NCBI GenBank assembly: GCA_000727475.1
Contig: KL647288.1
Location: forward strand, 462,760-526,759
Source: Sarcocystis neurona
Taxonomy: Eukaryota > Apicomplexa > Conoidasida > Eucoccidiorida > Sarcocystidae
Length of the DNA: 64,000 bases
Reading direction: 5' to 3'
Position numbers and translations under genes: made by a program. Positions 35,001-47,000 of the stretch are shown piece after piece (positions within the stretch are counted from its first letter, which is position 1; the number at the start of each line of letters is the position of its first letter). Under the pieces are notes generated by a model. That model made no database searches and was not told the DNA's origin. It worked only from the letters and a program-made list of their open reading frames with translations.

Positions 35001-38000
35001 CAGGAACGTATTTCTGGGCTAGAACGACAGTTGAAACCCGCCGTAACAAACAGAATGTCTCTATGTGAAACTCGCGCTTGGTATTACTTGTTTCGAATTT
35101 GGAAGATGAGGAAGAATCCCCTAGAACGAATTGGGAGAGGTTTTTCAGCATCTCATCTCCAAGGGAGATTTGCATGGTTCAAAGCCTGCTTCCACGCAGC
35201 GGAGACGTAGTCCAACCGCCTACCCAGTCTTCTACGGCGGATATACACTCGTACAATATTTTTTTAGCAAAGTTGCAGAGGTCACAAAAACTTTAGTTCG
35301 CCTCTGTAGTGTTCCACACCCTTAGCGAAGGTTCGCGCCACTGGCGGAAAAAAAAAACACGTGCTTGCTACCTTGATACCTAAACTATAGAGAAAACGAA
35401 ACGTGCAATCCTTGAAGCAATACGCTTTGTAGGTAGAGGTAGGTACACGTGTAGAATCAAACACGTACATGTTTATGCAGCTATTCGCACACTTGTATAC
35501 CTGCACGCTTCAACGCGTCAACTAGGTGAACACACAGGAATCTATACATACACATCTGTACATGTGTGTACCCTTGTATGTAGACGGGTGCACACATAAA
35601 CTGAAATGTACTTGTGAGTGTATGCAACGATCTAACTGTGAAATGTATACTCCATATCTAGTAATTTAGGCAGACATCCTCGACAATGGCATGCTCCAGT
35701 ATGATAAGCATGTGCGTTCGCACGTGTATACGCTTTGATCTACAAAATTACACATGCATGTACTTTCGCTCAGGAATGCGTGTAGACAGATGAAACTTTC
35801 CCGTCGCATACACACTCACCTGCAGGGCTCGAGCTTGTTCACTACGTGCCATGGAACCGAACAAAAACACGAGCGAGCCGAAAACGCTCTAGTAAACCTG
35901 TTTGACTCCTTCTCTTCCACACCGTGGCTTTACCCCGGTAATGACGGATGTATACAAAGCATGCGTCTCTTTCAAACATACGTGTACTCAATCTCCACGC
36001 TGTGAATCCGAGTGCCACTGGCACCTGCATCGATATGTACACACCGGCAGAGACATACGTACGTGTATAAAAACACGTACAGCGCACCCGCCTGCAGCTG
36101 TGTTGAGCACGCTGCTGTGTTGCACAGAGAGAATCGTTCTAACATACGTACGTGCCAGTCTATTCATCGGACTCCCATCTACCCGTGCCGCGCAGACGAC
36201 GAAGCTTGTCCACAGCATTCGTAAGAGATGGACACAGGCAGGCGTTCACGGCAGATACACTTGATCACTTGACGCACAGGGGTGTGTGTGGGGTGTCTAC
36301 CTAGAGTGTGTGCGTCAAAATGTGTGTTTGCTACCTACGCAAAACTGAGGGTTCCAAGTGCGTGATTGACGGCTGTTCACAATTCATAGCCAGTCGTCTG
36401 TTAGCTGCAGGGCAGCTGCAGGATTACAGTCCCGCGTACACACATACACACTGTACGGCACACACAGCGAGGCTGCACTGCACACAAAGTGACCAACAGG
36501 ACGAGTATGCAGTGAAAATCCCTTGTATAGACAGGTGTACAGATTTCAGAGGGTAAACATAGAAGGCACACACACACACACACATACATGCACATTTACG
36601 TGTGTGGCATCCACGCATCCACTGGTATACAGTCGACACATGTGTACAGTATACGTACAGATGAAGTGGTGCCTCACATGGACCGTAGTTACATTGCATG
36701 CGAAGACCTAACTCATCGTCACACATGCACACGTGTGTGAGCTGGCCTGAGAAAATCACACTAAGCCCAGGTCTGGATGCCCCCGCACATGCTAGAATAA
36801 TCACCACGCACCTGTACTATATATGGGTGCAGACAGCGCGAGCAGGTACAGGCGCGCATGTATAAGCCAACGGATCTATGTGTGCCTACATACATCCTTA
36901 CGCGCACACACGAACAGACGTGTGCTCGTAGTGAATGCCTGAATACCCTTCTGCAGCGCACTGCGGCAGATTTTTATCACCCCTGCTCCGCAGCATAGCT
37001 GCGGATTTAGAAAGAGACACATTTGGTTATTACAGACCTGGTGTACACGTATTTGTCCCTCCGTTTTGACGAAAGATTTTCTGTACACGCCTCAGTGGCG
37101 ACGGCCGGCGGGCGCCAACAACTTCGCCAGCGCATAACAGAATATACACACGTTGCGCAGAACAGAAGTGAGCAGCAGCAGCCCAACGGCACAGGTAGTA
37201 ATTCCATTCGAGGAGCAGTGATGCTCACGTGGGCTGCGCGTAGCCTCATGGGAATAGTTCACACGTGGAATAAAACATCTGTACGCCGTGCTAGCTCTCC
37301 TGGAAAGAATCTGACCGCTGCCGGTGACATCGCTACGCGCGACACACACGTACCTTTCGTCTTTTTTGTTGGGAACTGCACAGAGAAGGCTGCCAGCTTC
37401 CTCTGCTACGCCTCTAACAGAAGTGCGCTCTGTTTTTGAAGACTTCCGCCCGCGCTTCTCTTGCTGGCATACAAATTTCGAGCACAGCAGCTCCGCGAAC
37501 AACGTAACACTTGACGTAGAAAACGGTCACGTTGCCAACGCGGCCGTAGCGGCATTGGTATCTCGTACAGTCTTGGCGAACACGTGCTGCCTTCTCTTTC
37601 TGAGAGGCTGGCAGTTGTGGTGTCGGTGTATGCGGCGTCGACGTCTGCAGTGTGGATATATGCGGTGTCGATATACTGCATACGCCGGAAAAATTCATGT
37701 GTGTCCAGATCTCAACTGCCACACTAGGGCTGACTTCTTTGAAGTAGGATCGACTGAGGGAGACACCGTTGTGGAACGTACGCCACGCGACCAGAGTGGC
37801 GACATCACTGTCTTTGGCAGCCGCTGTACGCACGACAAGCATCCCTGTCAACTACAGGAACAGATTAGACGCGGGTGAAGGTGGGCGTGTAGTGCCGGCA
37901 AACACAAGGACGACCGTTTTCTAAACTTTTGAAACAAATTTGGTCCACCGTTCTCAGGTGCAGTACCCCAAAACAAGGAGCGTTCGCTACACTTCTGAAA

Positions 38001-40533
38001 CACATGTAATTCACCGTATTCGACTGCAGTACTCCAAACGCGACTGCAATACTCCAAGTGCGAGTCGCGTTTCTAAACGCCTGAAGGTGTCTACCACCCT
38101 GCTCATGTGCGCTCCCGCTCGCGCGGTAGACAGTACGCATATGAACAGTGTGTGTTGTATTTAACACTCAAGAAGCAGAGACGCCACTTCTGTTCTGTTG
38201 ACTGGCCACCGTCTCGCAGGAAGAGGCTTTCCGGTTCTAAGGAGTATGTTTTTGTGGGTCTCTTCCGTCACGACTTTCCCACCCCCCCCCCCTCCTGTGC
38301 GTTGCCGACAAAGACTTTGCGAGTTCACTTCTGTGCAAAAGTTTATTAAGGGGAGACGTGTGCTACTTTCGTCGCTGTAAAACTGGAGTGTGCGCGATGT
38401 CGCCCTCCGCTGCGCTCTGTCAGTCTCTAACAGGAGGCTTGTTCTGCCGGCAGGGCGCAGATGCGAAAGGTGAAAAACCCAGGCGTTTGCCTGCGTGGTG
38501 GGCCCGTTCTTACAGTGCGAGCAGATACGTCTTCTTCTAGATTCACTAGTGTGCGTGTGGGTGTACTTGTGTAAAAGAGAAGAACCCCTTGCATATGCCG
38601 CAGGAACCGTAGAGTTACGTAGATTTACCCCGAGAAAAATTTACCGTGTATGACTACGCAATATCGGCGTATGCCGCGACCTGTATAGCACACGTACAAC
38701 TTAACCTGGACAGCGCATACATTTGTTGCCAATGCTTTGGCCGATTTTATGCGTGTGTTTGAATCTCGAGCACTGCTTTCCGCGGTAACCGTTTGTTCTG
38801 TTTGTGGCGGCTGCCCAAGGAGGTCGCCGTCTGCATGCGCAGGCACGGAGACGGTGCGGTAGGTAGCCGCTGTTTTGATGTCCTGTGCAGAGTGAGTTAT
38901 TTACGAGGTTGCTTGTCTACGCTTACAGAGATATTTGTGTTCGCAGCCGTTTGACAGACAGCCTTCCTCACTTTTATGACAACAGCACGCACCGTCGTAC
39001 CTTTCCGTCCTCCGAAGTCGGCGGACAACTGACAGCGGGAGTGTCTGCGCTGCCCCCTCCTCTTCGTAGAAGAGTAGTCTTCTGTTTGTCACCACGCAAA
39101 AACGACAACCCCGTTTTGAATGGCGCGTCCTTCCCATTGAGCGTAAGAGCGTGTGTGCCGTCTTTTTTTGTCTTCGGGGGATCTTCTGCGGACACGTTAG
39201 CTTGCTTCGCCCATTCGGGGTGAAGGCGGAGGCACGTTATCGCGCACCATGAAGGCGCAATGAGTTTACATCAGCCGACAGCACCGCAACCCCAAGCCTG
39301 CGCGTGTCTCACTATATGTAGGCTTTCTTTCCCATCTTCGAATTTCTTACCTCCTTAGGAGATGCTGCATGGCGTAGACTGGTGTTTGTTGTTGAAATCG
39401 TCTCCTGTTCACGTTCCACATCACCGTTTGCGGGTGCGCCAACACCGCTGAATACCTGCGGCGCACGTCCCCGGCTCTTCCCAAATTTGCTTTTTTCTCG
39501 AAGAATACACGAGCTGTAGGCGCCACCTTTACACCCAAGAGACACACACACTCAGGGGTGGTGAACTTGCAGGATTCTTCGGTATTTTGTCTCTTCTCTG
39601 AGTTGCAACCGTATCCATCCCCCACGACCAGTCTTAGTCATTCTTACGGATGTGCAATTCTTTCCCCGGTGCTGGGTACTGCAACGACGTTGTCCCTTTC
39701 TGCGAAGACCAGTTCCTTTTACGAATTTGTCCTTGGATCTCTCTTGTTGCGCAGAATCGTCTCCCCTCTCCCGTGACGCAACATAGTCTTCCCCCTCCCA
39801 AACTCGTGTGCACGCGTACACCCGCACACGCGTACCTACCAACACGTGCGTCTGTACACGAACAAGCGCAAGAAGGTGTATTCCTTTGCGAATTATCGGT
39901 TTTCGCGTCGCGCTCTCCTATTTCCTCTTCGCACTCGCGATGGTGGGCTGCCGCGCACTGAGCACCCACCGTCCTTTCTGCTTACGTTCTGTTTCCACCA
40001 AATTCCCCTCCGAATGCCGTTTTCCTCGCCAACACCAGCGGGGGTGTACGTGTTAATCTCACACGCGTGGGCGTGCCTCTGGTGGCGAAAGAGCAGAAGT
40101 GTACCACACGCTTTTCTGCCGTTTTCCCATCCTCTGTGACTTCAGTTCCCCTCTCCACTTCCGTCGTCATCACCACCCTTTTCCTCAACGTTTGTTGCTC
40201 GCAGGTGCGTTGCTGCTTCTTCCTCCTTGTACTTCTATATTCGCCTTCCGCAGAGCCCACTTTTCTCTGCCGAATGTACTGCATCCAGAAATAAGACTCC
40301 TGTCGGAGGATTTGCCTCGTCCGTGACTTCGCCCATATCTGGATCCCGACCTGCGTTGCTTTCTCGTCTGCTGCTGCTGCTGCGTATTCTTCCTCCTGCT
40401 CGTGCTTTCGTCGCTATTTCTGCCCGTTGCTGCTCGTGGGTGCCCCTGTCCCCGCTGCTGCTTTTGCGTGCCGCTGCTGCTACGTGCGCAGTCTTGGTGC
40501 TCCTGCGTGCTGCTGGCGACTCGGATGTGCGCC
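29039..40533. other. Long gene-poor interval
   Basis: This is about 11.5 kb of mostly unique sequence of balanced composition, with few triplet repeats. CA/TA-rich microsatellites occur at 30.0-30.8 kb. A pair of diverged tandem repeats lies at 37904-38038 and a C10 tract near 38280. From about 39.6 kb the plus strand becomes pyrimidine-rich, as upstream of the YJU2B-like gene, consistent with the 5' region of the CX9C gene. Several frames of 150-200 codons occur (33225-33818, 34156-34743, 37324-37878, all plus). They lack convincing starts, domains or the Ala/Gln/Ser bias of the real genes, and I treat them as chance. Confidence 0.5.
37904..38038. repeat. Two-copy diverged 69/66-bp tandem repeat
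   Basis: Copy 1 is 37904-37972 and copy 2 is 37973-38038. Both begin ACAAGGA and end with CAGTAC(C/T)CCAAA, and share internal TGAAACA and CACCGT(T/A)(C/T)TC blocks; copy 2 lacks 3 bp. A partial third copy of the right end (CGACTGCAATACTCCAAG) follows at 38041-38058. On the minus strand both copies fall in one open frame (37865-38167) as a 22/23-residue repeat beginning FGVL. Because the length difference is a multiple of three, past coding selection is possible but unproven. Confidence 0.75.
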
Positions 40534-43500
40534 ATGGCCCCCGTACCTCCGGGCTCGGTACTCGCCGCAGGCGGGGGGGCATCCCCTGCGCAGGCTGCCG
40601 CTTGTCAGCAGACGTATGTCGAGTATCAGCAATGCCTCGCCAAGGCTGGGAGAAAAAATTTCAGCAGCTGCTCCGACTTCTACGGGAAGTTACGCGCGTG
40701 CGAAAAAGTGTAAGTGCCTTTCTTTCACTTCTCCCACACCTCTACACGTAAAAGTCTCTCCAGCACACGTATATGCAAAACTCTATGTCTATGTATTAAT
40801 GTAGTGTGCGTATATATATATGTATATATATGTATAGGCATACACGTGAGATGGGGGGAGGAATTTGCGGAAGCCGTCAGACGTTTTGCCGTCAAATTAA
40901 TTTGCGTTTACTGTCCGTACACCGGCGCGTCTATGTGTGTCTGTTAGCAGATTTCCAGAAAAAGCGTGTGCAGGGGTCGCCAGTGAACGAGCAAGACGCT
41001 TAATCCGTAGCAACTTGATTCCTGTACAACCGCACGTCGACAGACGCACAGACAGGCAGGGCTGACGCCCTTCACGTGAGTAGGGAGAAGAGTAGCGCTG
41101 GAAATTTCTTTCTGCAGGATTGTGTTGGTCAGAAGTGTCCGCCCCCCCCCCCGTGGTGCTCTCTCATGTCAGGGGGACAGGCGGACCCGAGGGGGGGGGG
41201 GCTCTGCAGGCACAACGCCCTTGCAGAGTGGGGCTGCTTTTGTACGCAGCAAGCGTCGTTTCACGTTGTCGCGGTTTACGTACACACCCACTTTTTGTCC
41301 AGTATGGTTGAAGCCGGCCTGAGTTTTCGAAAGAGCTCGGGGTTGCAGCTGAATTGTCGGCGGCGCTCCAGAGGGAGGCCGTGGGCGACGTGTTGCATCG
41401 TGGCCTCTCTCAGCCTCGGTGTACAGACATCCGAATCCCTCTCAGACGCGCGGTGTCCGAGTGTGTACGTACACCCGATTGTTCTGTGAAGCGTTGATTC
41501 GTGAATGTGTCCATCACGGGGTGTCTGTACACTTCAGCTGGTCCGGTGAACTCGTGAAAACAGTGTACGGCAACAGGTCTGCCCAACACACCTGCACCAC
41601 TGCGTGAGAGATAATATCTCTATTTCTCGGCTAGACGCTGAGCCGCGAGGCAGAGGGAAAATTCCGTCAAGTGGAGACGAAGTGTCCCGTGGTGCTTCTC
41701 CGACTCCTCCTCGAACTTCACATCTGTTCTCCCTGTTTCCTTTCCGCGTGCTTGCGCGCAGTGGAATCTTCCTTTCACCTCCTTCCCTCTTTTTCTCATT
41801 TCCTCGCTTTATCTCGTAGCTTCACGCGAGGACCCAGGTGCTGCTTCTTGCGCCCGCTGCATCCGCTGCTGCACCTGTTGCGGATTTTTTCTTGCCTGCG
41901 GCGCTGCAGGCTGCGTGTCAACTACTGTTTGGAGGAAGGTGTCAATCTTCTGAGTTGCATCAGGTGAGTTCGCGGTCCCCCATTCTCTCACTGTCTCGTG
42001 GGACCGCCACGGTCTTTCTCCCTCGCCTTGACCGACCCTCTTCAACTGGCGTGCTGCTGCTCCTCGTGTATCCACGACAGCTCGGTCTGCCCCGTTGCCG
42101 CCGCTGCCGCTGCTTCTGCGGATGACGACGACGCGCGCCGTGACGCGCGCCGTGTCTGTCCCTCCTCTCTGCAGCGACACCGCCTGCACGTTCGTGAACC
42201 TGCGTGTTGTTCACTGGCTTCAAGTAAAAAAGAATTTTCACAGGGTGTCTCACTCCGTTTGTTTTCTGCGCCTGCCTCTCCGGATTAGTCCATTTTCTTT
42301 TTTCTGGATGGAACCGATCGGCGTGGGCTAGCTGCGCGCGCGCGGGAACTCCCGTGCGCCCATCTGCTGTGACGTTGCGCTGTTTCACCGGCTCCCTCGA
42401 CAAAAAGAGGCTGCCATTTCCTGCGACTAATAACAGGGCAGTATCGCCGCTGCTGTGTATCCGTTACAACACCACCGCCCTGCTGCTGCGATTTCACTGC
42501 CGCAAACTGAACCGTCGCGCGAACGAAATGTTCGCGACGATAGCGTCTGAACGCTGTGTTTGTTCGGCAGCACGACGTAAATAAAAGGATGATGCGTAGA
42601 CGTGTCACACTGCAATTTCGGCCGCAGGAGATCTATACTCGCGCGCCTTCAGATCTGAACGGATTCAGGCTCTCCTGCATCTCCATGTCTCTTCTGGTGT
42701 TTCAGCTCGTCGGTGCTTGCTCCTGCTATCTTCAGGGGAAGTTCGTCGGGGGCTCTACCCGTTACATCAAGAGAAGTCACGTGTATAGGTATATTGACAC
42801 TTTCGCACGTACATGCATTCGTACGTCGTTGTGGATCCACACGCATACTCTGCGGCGGCACTGTTTGGTGTTGTTTGCCCCCCTGCAGTCGATGGGGGTG
42901 CTGCTGGGGCTTGCTGCAGCTTCTGGTGGTGCTGCTGCTCCTGTGTTTGGGCTCGGCACCGGGTGCTGCATTGCGGCACAAGGCAACCCGTGGGCATGTA
43001 AGCGTTTTTTTGGGTGTGCCTGTAGTGGCTCTGGGTCCCCACATGCACTGGAGAACAGGACAAGGCGCACTGGTAACTCTGTCGGCTATGACGCAGATAA
43101 AAAACAGCAGTCTGCTCTCCTTCACAGCGTCCTCTCGAATGGTTTCAAGTAGCTGCGTTGCTGCGCAGCAGGTGTACGATTTCCCAGGCTCGGCTACATG
43201 CTGCACAGTTGCAGCGAGTGATTACGGATGTGTCGCCGCAGGCGGTGTGCGGCGCCTTGTCCAGTCGCACACCTGCTGAGAAATTTCGGAAAAAACCGCC
43301 GTTTCTGCGTGCAGAATGTTTGCCGCTTCGTGCCCTTGCTCTTCGCTGCTGCAGCTTCGGCACATGACGCGTATGCTGCTTTCGGGCTTCACCACGTTCT
43401 TAGTGCTTCTTCACCAGGAGAAACACGTAAACCTTTCTGGATGCTGCTGCTGCTGCCGACTTACGTGGGCGGTGCTTCTCCTCGGCGGCGCTGCTGCAGT

Positions 43501-44065
43501 GCCGCCGTCTCGAGCCGTGTATACTGCTACTGCTGCTGCTGTTTACACTTGTGCACGCGATGAGTGGCCACCAGACACTTGGTAGAGCTGTTGTATTGCT
43601 GGAGACACCAAGGGCCGCTCTCTTTTGTGGGTGGCGTGCTTCTTCCTCTGCAGAAAGCCTGACCCAGCAACGTTTTGTTCGAAACAGTTTCTGGCTATGC
43701 GTGAGTGTCATCGCCCGTCGGGGCCGCACCTCGTGGCCGTGCCGTCTGCCTCGTTCTCCCCGCTGGAAGGCAGCGGCTCGTTTGCTGCAGCAGCTGATGG
43801 CACGGCGGCTGGTGCGGCTTCCGGCGCAGCAGCTGCAGATTGGCAGCAGCGGCGTCAGGCCGCTGGTGAGTACGAGCTACGACCGGATGTGCTGAAGGAG
43901 TATAATGTAGCTTCTGCAGACTTGGGCCCGGCGACGGCACCGCAGGGCCGCTGCAGCAAACGCCTAGAAGCCACGGCACACGCATTAAAACAACAACTCC
44001 AGTTGCCTGCCGAAGAATTCATTGCATACAAGTGGGAAAGTCTGCGACCACGACCGGGTGCGTAA
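40534..44065 (+). CDS. Three-exon quadruple-CX9C (double CHCH) protein, probably mitochondrial
   Basis: Proposed exons are 40534-40709, 41910-41963 and 43654-44065. Donors are GTAAGT (40710) and GTGAGT (41964); both acceptors read CTGCAG. Both junctions are phase 2 and keep the frame, giving 213 residues. The spliced product has cysteines at 24, 34, 46, 56, 65, 75, 85 and 95, which is four CX9C pairs with linkers of 11, 8 and 9 residues. Exon 1 carries the first two pairs, exon 2 the third (YCLEEGVNLLSC) and exon 3 the fourth (FCSKQFLAMREC). Such CHCH helices are normally disulphide-bonded in the mitochondrial intermembrane space through the Mia40/Erv pathway. After the motifs come an Ala/Gly/Ser stretch and a less biased C-terminus (EYELRPDVLKEY..., ending WESLRPRPGA). 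The ATG at 40534 (GCCATGGCC) is preferred; one at 40525 adds three residues. If exon 1 were not spliced, TAA would follow one codon after the donor and give a 60-residue twin-CX9C protein. An alternative acceptor at 41820 keeps the same frame. The architecture recalls NDUFA8-type proteins, but orthology is not shown. Confidence 0.7.
42175..42223 (+). other. Exon-like segment inside the second intron of the CX9C gene
   Basis: A very strong acceptor (CCCTCCTCTCTGCAG) precedes 42175, and the sequence then reads open (DTACTFVNLRVVHWLQ) to CAA|GTAAAA at 42223. Joined to exon 2 it keeps the frame, but it ends in phase 0 and cannot join the 43654 exon in frame. It may be an alternative terminal exon, part of another transcript, or a decoy. 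Confidence 0.25.
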
Positions 44066-47000
44066 AGTAACATTCGATGCGAGGAAGTGCATGCGGACCT
44101 GCAGCGGAAGGAGTGCGCAGCTAGGCACAAAACCGTGCAGCAGATGCAATCCGACGCACTCACGAAAAGGCCGCGGAAAAACGTGGAGAGGGGATCTACA
44201 CAGACTGTATAGGGGGATAGCATAGAAGAAGAACCGAATGGGCATCAAAGGAGTTTTCGACCATCGCATTTGCTGAACGCATCCGTAAGAAGGATGCAGT
44301 GAGCGAGTTTAGAGGGCAGTGATTGAGTGTATATTCACCGCTCGACTGCCTTTTCACCGTTATGCAATTAGTTCTGCAGTGACTTCGAAATAGTGTGTTG
44401 TTGAGGCGCTAGCCGGCAGTGCCGAGGCGGCTGAGGAAACTCGAATAGCTGCGGCGATGACAAGCAAAACACGCACCAGAAATAATTTTCACGTTTCTGT
44501 AGGAAAACGTGAGATAATGCAGGTCAAGAAAAGAACGAAAGACATTCCGTCAAAGCAAAACTTGAAGGACGCGTCGAAGTCTTCTAGTAACTGCCAGACA
44601 CAGACACACACGTAGTAGAAAAGTATATATATATATATATATATGTACGTGTATGCGTGCAGTAGATACCTGAAGCCATCCCGCTACGCGGGTGCGTATG
44701 TAGCAGATAGGAGCAGGTCACACCGGTACAAGGTAGGAGAGATCATGAAAACACTGGAATACAGGCAAAGTGTGTACGTCCGGTTACCAAAGAAGCAAAA
44801 GCGTTGCGTTCAGCTGTTTCAAGAAAGTGGGGCAGAAAAGTGGGTGCAATGGGTGAAGGAAAGAACAACTGTGTGTAGCTCAATCTTTTGCATCCGCACT
44901 CGCCGCCTCAACGGACGCGGTGCCGTGGGGAGTGAAACGGCGGCCTACCGTACGCGCTTTGAGTTCAGTCTCGAGCGGGTGTTGCTTCGTTTCAGACGCA
45001 CCGGATGCACGTGTGGTGTAAGCTCAGCATTTGTAGTCTCCACTGGTATCCACGTCGGACAGTCTGCGACTCTAATACTCTTTCGCAGTCGTGAGTGTCC
45101 GCAAATGTCCAGTTCTACCCTACTATTTTCGTGTTCTTGTCATCATTTTTGCCCTGGTTGCTGTGCGGAGTCTCTCCACGCTGCTTACTCATACGGTGAC
45201 ATTGCGGGGCGAGACTCGGTACGTATGTTTTGTTTTCTTTTTGAAAGAATGAAATACGGCATCAAGATACACGACTGCGGCAGCAGCAGCGCCGGGACAC
45301 GAGGGGTAAACTGCGGGAAACTGCCGTCTTGTTTGATGGAATGTGAGCACAGGCCCAGTCCACACGTCTAAGGAAGGTCACCCAGTTACGATGCGCAATC
45401 TACGCGTAACATGCATCTGTGTATCCGTACGCCAGTTGGAACAGTCATGTCACTTGTCCGGAGGATCTGGGCTGAAAACCTTTATATTTCGTCGGCACGT
45501 CTGCTTGTTTGTCGCGCACGTGGAATTCCTTCCGAAGTCTCCCACGTGTTTCTAGTCGACTCAGCGCTGCGAATCAAGGAGTTCGCATGCAGTGTTCGTT
45601 CGCATCTGTCGGCACCGATAGGTGAGCCAACCTACCGCCGACTCGCTCCTTCGTGGCTAACTGCGTCGTTTCACGTTTTACGCTTTCCACGCCACGTAGA
45701 GAAGGTGAGGCGAAGAGTCAGTTTGCAGTTGCGCACATTTGCCAATTCTCTCAAAGTTGAAGGTAGACCCAGCTGCAGCTGTGGCCGAACAAACGTGTGT
45801 GGCTCGGGGCAAGCCGTCGCGGTGCCCGCTGGCTGTGTTACCTTTGCCTTTTGTGTAGTGCCACTGTACAGCAAGTGGGAGTGATGAGTTACTTCAGGCC
45901 GTCTCTCTTTCCGACAACAGACGAACGCCTACGTTTGCGTATGGCTTACACGCCTCAAGCAGATTTGAACAGAAAGGGATGGTAATTCTTTTTAGGGCCT
46001 TCAGCAAACGATAAGACCTGATGTTTTCACCTACGTGAAGCAGTGGAGAGCGATGGCTATAAATAGCTTTTTGGGTACTTAGTTCCGAAGAGTCTGCAGG
46101 AGAGCTGTCACAGCGCGGCGTGTGTCGTCTGCCAACTGGGCGGGCCACCCGTTTCTTGAACAGCTACCAAATGTCTTCCTTTGAGAAAGACAAGTGCGAG
46201 CGATAATGACGATCTGCGCGACAGCCCTCCTTTGATTGCTGGGGTGGCGGGGACTGCGCCTGTACGGAAACGTCTGACAGCCCATACTTCTATGGTGATA
46301 CGGAGCTCACCTGAGCGTGTAAACGCCCTAGGTTATGTTGTCACGCAAGTCAGTTGACTGCAAGCGACCCATCAGAGTAGCTTCAGAGAACTGGCAGCGA
46401 CATGCGCATCTATACGCGCAATGGAAAGAGGCAGGCGGAAATGGAGCCGTGTAGCATTTAAACGCATCGATTACCCATCTGTTCCATGTGCAAACTGGGG
46501 GACACAGTAGTTCTTGCCGAGGATTGACGCCAAGACTTGAAATTGCGTCCTGTTTTAGAATTTTTCTCGGTAAGAAGTGCTGGCTTAGCACTTCGACGGC
46601 ATTGGTACGTAAGCGCGTACTTCTCCGTATGCGCTGCTCAAGGAAACCGCGTCACCCCCACCAGCGTGTCTCGCTCAACTGTTTTTGTCTTTGCGTGTCG
46701 GATGTCTGGCCCCTGGTAATCGTCCGCGCCTGGCATATTATGTGTCTTTGACCCTTCGTCGTGTCTAATAGATGCGGTGGCTGACCCTCTGTGTGTAGTC
46801 CAAGAAGTTTCAACGACGCCGGTTCACTGTAGGTTCAGGGTTTTTTCGTAAAGGTGTGCACACCATTATCTACAACCCATACTATCATCGGGACCTCTTA
46901 CGTGTCTCCAGGGAAAACGCAGTTTTTTTCAGTAGTCGAAGCTGCCGACGAGGAACTCTGCAATGACTTTGAAAGGAATTCGGGAACTACCGGCTTCCGG

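Noticed and set aside
40534..40713. A complete 60-residue twin-CX9C protein ending at the TAA after the exon 1 donor
   Set aside because: Possible, but the two downstream exons restore frame and continue the CX9C series with regular spacing, so the spliced model is preferred.
42735..42785. GKFVGG peptide after a good acceptor, resembling the glutaredoxin FVGG motif
   Set aside because: No thioredoxin-fold active site (CPYC/CGFS type) occurs in nearby exons, and including this exon would spoil the regular CX9C spacing.
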